Shown here: positions 1 through 7,245 of the stretch, in pieces
Layout: each line of letters begins with the position of its first letter
How positions within the stretch are numbered: position 1 is the first letter of the stretch
Origin: Paracoccaceae bacterium
GTDB taxonomy: Bacteria > Pseudomonadota > Alphaproteobacteria > Rhodobacterales > Rhodobacteraceae
Direction: 5' to 3'
Assembly: GCA_002400675.1 (NCBI GenBank)
Contig: NVQY01000026.1
Span: forward strand, 1 to 15,994
DNA: 15,994 bases
The notes under the pieces: model-generated
Seen by the model: the letters and a program-made list of their open reading frames with translations, nothing else
Database searches by the model: none
Told to the model about the DNA's origin: nothing
Translations under genes and position numbers: made by a program

Positions 1-1
1 T

Positions 2-2683
2 GACAGTACCGCCCCCCTGAACACCAACCGCGATTCCATGCAGGTGGTGGTCAATGCCGCGCCGATTGCCGATGCAGGCCCGCCGCAAACCGTGGTGCCG
101 GGCGAGGAATTCACCGTCAGCGGCGTCGGGTCCGTGGACCCGGACGGAACCATTGCCAAATACGTCTGGACCTTTCCCGATGGCACCGAGGCCTCTGGCA
201 TTCGCGCCGCACACAGCTTTACCGACCCCGGTCTCTATCGGGTGCGGTTGGCCGTCTATGACGATTTTCGCGGTGGGGCGGCGATGGACGAAAGCGAAGT
301 TCTGATTACCGTGAACGCGCAACCCGTGGCCATTGCCGGGGCTGATCTGTTGATTGCTCCGGGTGAAACCCTGACCTTTGACGCCAGCCAATCGTTTGAC
401 CCAGATGGCACTTTGACCTCGTACCGCTGGTCGTTTGACGATCTGGGCATGCCGTTGGACGCAAAAGTCGTCGAACGCGCCTATGTCACGCCGGGCATCT
501 GGTCGGCGCAACTGGTGGTGACCGACAACAGCGGCACCGTGAACGCAACCGCAAGTGACAGCCGGAGCATTCGCGTCAATACCGCGCCCATCGCCGAGGC
601 CGGGCCGCCGGTCACGTCTGACCAGCTTCAGATCGAACTGGACGCGTCGGGGTCGGGGGACGCGGATGGCGACGCGCTGATCTATAGCTGGGACTTTGGC
701 GATGGCTCTGCGCGCAGGCTTGGCCGGGTTGTCAGCCATGTCTATCCGCGATCCGGCATCTTTCCGGTGACCTTGCAGGTCGATGACGGTACCGGAGTGG
801 CAAATGCCACGTCGGTTGACGCCACCACGGTTACCATCAATGCCCGGCCACTGGCCGTGGCGGGTGGCAACCGCGAAGCCTGTTCCGGCGCTCCGATCCT
901 GTTTGATGCCACCGGCAGTTCCGACCCGGACGGCGGGTCGCTGTTGTTTGCATGGGATTTCGGCGATGGTACCGGATCGGACCTGATCAACCCCACCAAG
1001 ACCTATGAACGCCCGGGCAATTACCCGGTCACCCTGCGCGTGCGCAACGAGACCGGCACAGATCGCGGCATCAGCGTTGATCGCATCGCCGCGCTGATCC
1101 GCGAAGGGCCGATTGCCGATGCGGGCGGCGACCGCACCGTCGGCACCAATCAGCAAGTGCGCTTTGACGGGTCCGGTTCAACCGACGCCGACGGCACGGT
1201 CAACGCCTTTAGCTGGAATTTCGGCGACGGCGGGTCAGGCCGTGGCGAACGCCCCGTTCATGTGTTCGAGCGGCCCGGAACCTACGCCGTCACATTGACC
1301 ATAACCGGCGAGGCACGCGGTCTTTGCAGCCCGCTGGATACCGATGTGGCAACCATCACAGTGGTGGCCGCGCCCAAGCTGGTCATTCAGGCCAGCGACC
1401 GCGCGGCGGCAGGTATGGCCGCCGAATTCACCGCCGATCTGACCCAGTTGGGCGGCGCAAGCATCGTCGGATTTGACTGGCAGTTCAGCGACGGCACCAC
1501 CGCGACCGGCCCCACCGCCGCCCATGTTTTCACCCAGCCTGGCGTGTTCTTTGTTGACCTCACAGCGCAGTTGACCGGCGGCAATGCCGGACGCGATACC
1601 CTAAGCATCCGGCGCAAGATCGTCGTCAACGCCGCCCCTCAGCCACAGATCGACGCGCCTGACATGGTGGCCACCGGACAGGCGGTGACCTTTGACGCAG
1701 AGGCCTCGGACGATAGTGACGGCGCGATCACGCAGTTCATCTGGGATTTCGGCGACACCACCAACGCCACCGGCGTACGGGTGGGGCATCGCTATGAAAA
1801 CCCCGGCACCTACACGGTTGCGCTGACGGTGGTGGATGACGCCGGGGTCGCCAACAGCCGCGTCACCACGACCCAAGAGATCACCGTCAACCCGGCCCCT
1901 TTCGCGGGCTTGCAGACCCCGCCGGCGCTTTGCCCCGCCACGGACGTACTGTGGTCGGTGACGACCGCCAAAGGCACCACGGTTGACTGGGCGTTTGGCG
2001 ATGGATTCACCGCATCCGGGACCAGCATTTCGCACGGGTTTGCCGAACCGGGGCTGTTTTCGGTGCAGGCTACAATGGATGACGGCGCCGGGCTGCAAAA
2101 CAGCCTGCGGCGCGAGGAAGTATATGCGCGTGTCAATGCCGCCCCTTCCGCGTTCGCCGGGCCGGACCGCGTGGTTTGCCCCGGCGATACGGTCACGTTC
2201 GACGCCGGCCCGTCAAGCGATCTGGACGGCAGGATCACCGAGTGGCGCTGGGAGTTCAGCGACGGCACCACCCTTGAAGGCCCCTCGGTACAGCGGGTGT
2301 TCGATAGCCCCGCGGACCTGTTGGTACGCCTCAGCGTACAGGACGACAGCGGCGCGCTTGCCTGCTCTGTCGGGACGGACACGGCGCGCATAAAGGTCAA
2401 CGCGATGCCCCGGGTGGACGCCGGCCCGGACCAAATCGTTCTGATCGGCGCGGCCCATGACGTGGTGCGGTTTGACGCCGGGTCCGCCAGTGATCCGGAT
2501 GGTCAGGGGCTACGGATAGAATGGGATTACGGCGACGGGCAACGGGCGACGGGCGCGGTGACGCGACATCGGTTCACCACGCCGGGCACCTATACGGTCA
2601 CGGTTCAGGCCAGCGATGCCACCGGGTTGGCGTGCGGTGTGGCAACAGACACGGCGGTCATCACGGCCACCGCGCGGCAATAG
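2..2683 (+). CDS. Tandem PKD-repeat secreted protein (5' end outside window)
   Basis: The reading frame is open to the window edge and the bases before the first ATG (position 38) encode residues fitting the same repeat family, so this is the 3' part of a larger gene. At least 893 residues are visible. They form ten consecutive PKD (Ig-like beta-sandwich) repeats of about 87 residues. Each begins with an NAxPxAxAG-like segment and most carry the DPDG or DxDG loop, a W-x-FGDG core strand and a PGxYxVxLxV strand. PKD arrays are typically extracellular spacers or adhesive modules; no enzymatic domain is visible. The protein ends directly after the last repeat, with no C-terminal anchor or sorting domain. 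The cyclase gene starts 7 bases later, so the two are probably cotranscribed. The signal peptide and any N-terminal functional domain must lie upstream. The fold is clear; the function is unknown. Confidence 0.9.
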   Translation, partial: DSTAPLNTNRDSMQVVVNAAPIADAGPPQTVVPGEEFTVSGVGSVDPDGTIAKYVWTFPDGTEASGIRAAHSFTDPGLYRVRLAVYDDFRGGAAMDESEVLITVNAQPVAIAGADLLIAPGETLTFDASQSFDPDGTLTSYRWSFDDLGMPLDAKVVERAYVTPGIWSAQLVVTDNSGTVNATASDSRSIRVNTAPIAEAGPPVTSDQLQIELDASGSGDADGDALIYSWDFGDGSARRLGRVVSHVYPRSGIFPVTLQVDDGTGVANATSVDATTVTINARPLAVAGGNREACSGAPILFDATGSSDPDGGSLLFAWDFGDGTGSDLINPTKTYERPGNYPVTLRVRNETGTDRGISVDRIAALIREGPIADAGGDRTVGTNQQVRFDGSGSTDADGTVNAFSWNFGDGGSGRGERPVHVFERPGTYAVTLTITGEARGLCSPLDTDVATITVVAAPKLVIQASDRAAAGMAAEFTADLTQLGGASIVGFDWQFSDGTTATGPTAAHVFTQPGVFFVDLTAQLTGGNAGRDTLSIRRKIVVNAAPQPQIDAPDMVATGQAVTFDAEASDDSDGAITQFIWDFGDTTNATGVRVGHRYENPGTYTVALTVVDDAGVANSRVTTTQEITVNPAPFAGLQTPPALCPATDVLWSVTTAKGTTVDWAFGDGFTASGTSISHGFAEPGLFSVQATMDDGAGLQNSLRREEVYARVNAAPSAFAGPDRVVCPGDTVTFDAGPSSDLDGRITEWRWEFSDGTTLEGPSVQRVFDSPADLLVRLSVQDDSGALACSVGTDTARIKVNAMPRVDAGPDQIVLIGAAHDVVRFDAGSASDPDGQGLRIEWDYGDGQRATGAVTRHRFTTPGTYTVTVQASDATGLACGVATDTAVITATARQ
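53..2680 (+). repeat. Ten in-frame PKD repeat units, period 261-264 bases
   Basis: Units begin at about 53, 314, 578, 839, 1100, 1364, 1628, 1889, 2135 and 2399, judged by the recurring N-A-x-P start. Nine of them are 87 or 88 codons apart or run to the end; the eighth (from 1889) is only 82 codons. Units 6 and 8 lack the DPDG loop. The repeats are diverged at the DNA level, so this is an old duplication array and not a recent slippage tract. Confidence 0.85.
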
Positions 2684-2690
2684 CCCCGCC

Positions 2691-4445
2691 ATGCGGTTTC
2701 CCCTGCGCCTGAAATTCGTGTTCTTTGCCACCCTGCTTGCGGTGGTGCCGCTGGTTCTGGTCGGCCAGAACCTGACCCGCCTGACGCGGGACGAGTTGAA
2801 AAGTGCTGCCAACGAAGACCTGACCACGGTCGCCTCTGGCCTGCGTACCTCGTTCGACAACACCTTTCAGGGGCGCTGGCTGACGCCGCTGATGGTGATC
2901 CGCAGCGCCATCGACAGCAAGGAACTGGGGGTGCCGCAAAAGGTGTCTCTGTTGACGCTGGGGTTGCAGGAATTGCCCAACGTAGTCTCGCTGCAACTGT
3001 CGATTCTGGGGTCCGACCTGCCGATCCTTGTATCCAATCAGGACTATGCGGCCAGACTGACGGCGATCGGCCTTGACCCGGTCACGGAACTGACGGTTTC
3101 GCCCGAGGTCATTCAGTCGATATCCGACGCCGGGCAGTTCGGCCGCCCGATTGTCAGTCAACAGCCCCTTACCGGCGACTGGATTGCCACGCTTGCCTTG
3201 CCGCTTGGGTCAAAAATTGCCGGGCGGCAGGTGATCATGGCGGCCAGGATCAACCTTGCGCCGCTGGTCGAAATGCTGCGCCGGCACCCGTTTTCCCGGC
3301 GCGGGGAAATCACCATTGTCGATCAGAACGGCCAATCCGTGCTGACCGATCCGGTTCAGGATCTGGCCAATCGCAAGATCGTCGCCTCGACCCTGCCACT
3401 GATCACCGCCACTGCGCGCGCCGACGCACTTGAGCCTTATCAGCGCCCCGACGGCACCGCGATGCTGGGGGCCTATACCTTTCCCGAGTCGTTCCAATGG
3501 GCCATCATTACCGAGCTTAGCGAAACCAAGGCCTATGCGGTGGTCAACGCGATCACCCGCCAGATTCTGTTTGTCGGCCTGATCGGATTCACACTGGCCT
3601 GCGTGTCGGCGTTGATCTTTGGCCGCCGCATGTCGCGACCAATCCTGAAAATCGGCAAGGTCGCCGCCCTTGTCGGCGAAGGCGATTTCTCGGTGCGGGT
3701 CGAGGACGTCAATTCGCGCGATGAAATCGGCGATCTGGCGGTGCTGTTCAACAAGATGATCCGCCAGTTGGGGCAGCGGATGGAGCTGATGAAATTTGTT
3801 TCGCACGGGACCATGTCGGCGATCCGCAATGCCGACAAGGACGGCATGTCGCGTGGCGGCGAACGGCGCGCGGTGGCGGTGATATTCACCGATATTCGCG
3901 GCTATACCGAGTTTTCCGAACGGGTATCGCCCGAAGTGGTGATCGAAGCGCTGAACAAATATTTCGACGTGCAGACCCGGTTGGTAGAGAACAATCAGGG
4001 CGATGTGGACAAGTTCATCGGCGACGCGTTGGTGGCGGTGTTCGAGGGCGAAAACAAAGAACGCCGCGCCGTCGCATGCAGCGTTGAGATCATCGAAGCG
4101 ATGGCTGAATTGCTGAACATCTACCCGGAATACAACCTGAGCGTTGGCATCGGCGTGGCCTCGGGCGAGGTCGTGATGGGGGCGATGGGGGCCAAGGACC
4201 GGATGGATTTCACCGTGCTGGGATCAACCGTGAACCTGTCGGCGCGCCTGTGCAGCAAGGCCGAACCGGGTCAGGTTCTGGTCGATCAGGCGACCCGCGA
4301 TCTCGCTGCCGATCTGGAACAGGTGACCTTTGACACGCTGGACCCGATCCCGTTGAAAGGCTTTTCCAACCCGGTTCCGACCTATTCCGCGCGTCAGGCG
4401 TCCGCCCCGTCAGAGACCGAAATGCCGGATGACGCGCATACTTAG
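2691..4445 (+). CDS. Membrane-bound class III (IIIb-type) adenylate/guanylate cyclase with periplasmic sensor and HAMP
   Basis: 584 residues. An N-terminal transmembrane helix (about 9-28) is followed by a periplasmic sensor region of about 260 residues, probably a double Cache fold, then a second helix (about 291-310), a HAMP linker (about 311-362) and a C-terminal class III nucleotide cyclase domain (about 393-560). The catalytic set looks complete: metal-binding Asp401 in FTDIRGYT and Asp445 in DKFIGD, base-selecting Lys441, and Asn515 and Arg519 in the VNLSARL motif. Thr508 in FTVLG occupies the position held by Asp in class IIIa, pointing to class IIIb and probably cAMP as product. The ATG at 2691 places a short basic segment before the first helix; a longer frame from 2616 overlaps the PKD gene and was rejected. 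No Shine-Dalgarno sequence is visible, so translation may be coupled to the PKD gene. The sensor ligand is unknown. Confidence 0.9.
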   Translation: MRFPLRLKFVFFATLLAVVPLVLVGQNLTRLTRDELKSAANEDLTTVASGLRTSFDNTFQGRWLTPLMVIRSAIDSKELGVPQKVSLLTLGLQELPNVVSLQLSILGSDLPILVSNQDYAARLTAIGLDPVTELTVSPEVIQSISDAGQFGRPIVSQQPLTGDWIATLALPLGSKIAGRQVIMAARINLAPLVEMLRRHPFSRRGEITIVDQNGQSVLTDPVQDLANRKIVASTLPLITATARADALEPYQRPDGTAMLGAYTFPESFQWAIITELSETKAYAVVNAITRQILFVGLIGFTLACVSALIFGRRMSRPILKIGKVAALVGEGDFSVRVEDVNSRDEIGDLAVLFNKMIRQLGQRMELMKFVSHGTMSAIRNADKDGMSRGGERRAVAVIFTDIRGYTEFSERVSPEVVIEALNKYFDVQTRLVENNQGDVDKFIGDALVAVFEGENKERRAVACSVEIIEAMAELLNIYPEYNLSVGIGVASGEVVMGAMGAKDRMDFTVLGSTVNLSARLCSKAEPGQVLVDQATRDLAADLEQVTFDTLDPIPLKGFSNPVPTYSARQASAPSETEMPDDAHT

Positions 4446-4458
4446 GGTGGCCGGGGGC

Positions 4459-5511
4459 CTACTGTGGGTCAGGGCGGGCGGCAAAGGCGCGGGCTGATAC
4501 CAGAACCTTGGCGGCGAACACGAAAAAGCCGACAGAAATGTAGAATTCTTTGTATTCCGTCACGCCCCACAGACGTATCAGATTGGACCCGAGGGCCAGA
4601 AAGACCGCCTGCACAAACAACAGGCACAGCAGGACAAAACCATATGTTTTCCACATGTCATCCCCGCCGCGATAGCGCCTGACCGCCAGAAATGACATCA
4701 CACAAACCCCGGTCCAGAACGCAACCTGAATGGGCAGGATATTCCACATCCCCCAGTTCAGCGCCGCCATCGGTGCGCAAGCCAAAGCCACCACTTTGGT
4801 CGGCGCAACAACCCGCAGGCTTTCCGCCATCCTGCCTTGAACCGGGATCAGCAGGAAAGGCAGCAGGAACAGCATCCCAAAAGTGCCGGAGTAATACAGG
4901 ATTTCAAGCGGGACCGTTTTAAAGTTGTGCAGGTTGAATTCCTGCTGTTGATTGGCCGAAAAGGCCGCCGGCGTGTCATACCCGATAACGCGTTGAAACC
5001 ACGACACTTCCTCCATTCCCAGAAAGAACAGCAACATGCCCATTCCCAACGATATCACGGCGGCGGTTCTGGCCCTTTCGCGCGACACCCCGGACAGGAC
5101 AACGCTTGCGTAAAGGAAAATGCCGCATCCCGCGAACAACAGGATTGCCGAGGACCATTCGATCAGGCTGTCTTCTACGCCCAGCGCATAGAAGGCCTGC
5201 GGCGAGGCGACAAAAATCATGGTGAAGACAACCGAAAGAGCCGAAGCCGTCACGCCCAGCGCCGCAAGCCATTTTGGGCTTTCGTCATATTGCGGGGCCG
5301 TGGCAAAGGCCGTCCGGGGCAGGCTTTTGACCAGGAACAGCGAGACAGCGACCGAGGCGGCAACCCGCGTCAGATGGTAGAAATCAAAGGAAGGCGGCGA
5401 TTTTGCCTGCGGTTTCAGATCGACGACCATGATGTCATAGGCCGAAAACCCGGCAAACATCAGCAGGGTAACAAGCAGCGCGACCAGAAACATTGAATAT
5501 TGCCGCATCAT
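4459..5511 (-). CDS. Polytopic membrane protein of unknown function with EExSWxQR motif
   Basis: About 350 residues with nine to ten predicted hydrophobic segments, the first at about residues 5-25. I do not recognise a named family. The only striking motif lies after the fifth helix, from Glu167-Glu168: EEVSWFQRVIGYDTP, then N-x(4)-EFNLHN. It is acidic, polar and likely exposed at the membrane face, so it is the best candidate for a functional site. The chosen start (5511) has AAAGG 6 bases upstream and puts the first helix right at the N terminus. An in-frame ATG at 5601 also has an upstream GAAGG and would add 30 mostly polar, Arg/Cys-rich residues; it cannot be excluded. The gene is convergent with the cyclase (13 bases between stops) and lies downstream of iorB on the same strand after about 180 bases. 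Confidence 0.8.
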   Translation of the reverse strand: MMRQYSMFLVALLVTLLMFAGFSAYDIMVVDLKPQAKSPPSFDFYHLTRVAASVAVSLFLVKSLPRTAFATAPQYDESPKWLAALGVTASALSVVFTMIFVASPQAFYALGVEDSLIEWSSAILLFAGCGIFLYASVVLSGVSRERARTAAVISLGMGMLLFFLGMEEVSWFQRVIGYDTPAAFSANQQQEFNLHNFKTVPLEILYYSGTFGMLFLLPFLLIPVQGRMAESLRVVAPTKVVALACAPMAALNWGMWNILPIQVAFWTGVCVMSFLAVRRYRGGDDMWKTYGFVLLCLLFVQAVFLALGSNLIRLWGVTEYKEFYISVGFFVFAAKVLVSARAFAARPDPQ

Positions 5512-5694
5512 GTCAAACCTTTGATCGCAGGTTGAAAATCTCTGGCCGACACACCTACTGGCCCGCGAGGACTTCTGCCGGAATGCTAGGTTCAATCCCA
5601 TTCCATGGCAATACCTTCACCGCAAGTCGATGATATTGTTGGATGTTGTGCTTTGTCGGTCGGTCGTTGCGAACCCACCCGCCCCTCTCAGGCC

Positions 5695-7245
5695 TTATCT
5701 ATCCTCAACAAACGACGCCACCGTTTGCAGCGCCTGATCCAGCGCAACACCTGTTGCATCCTGAAGCGCGGCCACCCGCAGGCGGCGCACCCAGTCGGCG
5801 GCATCATCGCGCCCGGCCAACAGACGCGCGGCACCGGTCACGCGGTCGAACTTGGACAGGCCCTTGGTATGGGTGTCAGAATACCCCTTGATCAGACGGC
5901 GACAGCGCAACACCTCGACGGCCAGCGCGTAATCCGTGGCGATATAGCTGGTGGCATGCGACAACCACGCCTCAAGGTGGGCGACCTCGCGGGCATGGCG
6001 CAGGGTTTTCAGACGCCACGCGCGCCGCCCACCCAGCACATACAACATCGCAAACCCGATCACCCCGTCCGAGCGCACCCGCCGTCCCTTGCCAAACCAG
6101 CGGTTCAGACGCGCCATGGCGCGTGGGTTGGCCTCTGTCCGCTCGCCAAGACGAACCGGCAGCAATCCGGCGATTTCCTCGGCGCGGGGATGGAAATATT
6201 CGGTCAGGTGCAGTTGCTGGTCGGGGGTACGGACCATGTCCCGATCAATGCGGGCAAACCGCGCGCCCCTTGTTTTCAGGTCCGCCACCTTGATCAGATC
6301 GTCATAGGCCATGGCATTGGCAATATATTTGGCCGCCTCGCGGGTCAGCTCATACGCGCCCTCTGACTGGTCCTGCGCCAATATGGCCTCGACCCGGTCC
6401 AGATAGGAAGCCCCATAGGCAACATCCTGAAAATCCACGACTTTCCTCAACCCCGCATGGGCCAGAACCCGCACATTTTCCGGCATGGCATCAGCCCGCG
6501 CGCATAACGCCCGCCAGTCCCCCAGCAACGCCGCAGGGCCGGACACCTCTGGTTTCGAAACCTCTGTGTCACCCGTGACTTGCGCAGCATTTCCAAGCGC
6601 CGCGTCATACCCAGCACCAAAGGCCTTCAGGCTGGGGTCCACCCCCCTGCCGCCGGCGCGAATCGCCGCCTCGAACGCCTCGCGGGCAAAGGGCAGCCGC
6701 CCGGTTGCGGCCAGCGCGCCGAACAGACTGGCTGAGATGACCGAGCCGTTCTGAACGGCGGTCTTTTCCAGATCGAACATCACCAGTTGTTTCGCCGCCA
6801 GTTCCACCGCGGCGCGCACTTCGTCAGAGGACGCGATCCCGTCCCCCGGCACGGTCTTTTCCGACACAGATAACGCCCGATGGGTCGAGGCAATCAACGT
6901 GGTGCGATCCGGAGTCACAAAGCCGCGCATCACCGCGCGCCCGGCCTCCATCATCTCGGCGGCGACAACGATGTCCACATCCCCCGCCGCCGGGGCCAGC
7001 GAAAACACCGGCGCGCGCGCCCCCGCCGGGGCCATTTCGATGTAATAGATCGTCGCCCCCGTGCGCTGCGCCACCCCCGCCACCGAGGTCGCCTGACAAT
7101 CGAAACCCTGCGCGCGGGCCATCGCCTCTATCCAGTTGGTCAGCACCCCGCCGCCCTGCCCACCGACGGCCATAACCGCCACTTTCAGGATGCCGTCAAG
7201 CTGGCCGTCGCTGGTTGATTGCAAGGCTGGTTCGTGCCGGGTCAT
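5695..7245 (-). CDS. iorB: Indolepyruvate oxidoreductase subunit beta, with DUF6537-type C-terminal region
   Basis: 516 residues. With IorA it forms the thiamine diphosphate enzyme that oxidatively decarboxylates aryl-2-oxoacids such as indolepyruvate or phenylpyruvate to the aryl-acetyl-CoA. Residues about 20-210 are the 2-oxoacid:acceptor oxidoreductase gamma-type domain (V-G-G-Q-G-G-G at 27-33, VAQRTG at 58-63). Residues about 260-500 match the extension found in the long proteobacterial form (DUF6537), including RRLIKGYSDTHTKGLSKFD. Archaeal IorB is about 200 residues, so this is the long form. The ATG at 7245 overlaps the iorA stop as ATGA and is preceded by GAGGGGG, indicating translational coupling; a longer GTG frame to 7332 lies inside iorA and was rejected. 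The physiological electron acceptor and exact substrate are not shown by the sequence. Confidence 0.92.
   Translation of the reverse strand: MTRHEPALQSTSDGQLDGILKVAVMAVGGQGGGVLTNWIEAMARAQGFDCQATSVAGVAQRTGATIYYIEMAPAGARAPVFSLAPAAGDVDIVVAAEMMEAGRAVMRGFVTPDRTTLIASTHRALSVSEKTVPGDGIASSDEVRAAVELAAKQLVMFDLEKTAVQNGSVISASLFGALAATGRLPFAREAFEAAIRAGGRGVDPSLKAFGAGYDAALGNAAQVTGDTEVSKPEVSGPAALLGDWRALCARADAMPENVRVLAHAGLRKVVDFQDVAYGASYLDRVEAILAQDQSEGAYELTREAAKYIANAMAYDDLIKVADLKTRGARFARIDRDMVRTPDQQLHLTEYFHPRAEEIAGLLPVRLGERTEANPRAMARLNRWFGKGRRVRSDGVIGFAMLYVLGGRRAWRLKTLRHAREVAHLEAWLSHATSYIATDYALAVEVLRCRRLIKGYSDTHTKGLSKFDRVTGAARLLAGRDDAADWVRRLRVAALQDATGVALDQALQTVASFVEDR

Noticed and set aside
53..2680. PKD array as a DNA-level tandem repeat or recombination hotspot
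   Set aside because: Units share protein motifs but are strongly diverged in sequence, so recent expansion or slippage is not supported.
2616..2690. Longer N terminus for the cyclase, starting at ATG 2616 inside the PKD gene
   Set aside because: The extra 25 residues are Arg/Pro-rich and overlap the PKD coding frame; ATG 2691 directly precedes a normal basic-plus-hydrophobic N terminus.
4443..4461. GGCC-GGG-GGCC hairpin spanning the convergent stop codons
   Set aside because: A four-base stem with a G loop and no U-run on either strand; likely incidental.
5605..6366. 253-codon plus-strand frame opposite iorB
   Set aside because: It overlaps iorB almost completely and has shadow-like composition without a domain.
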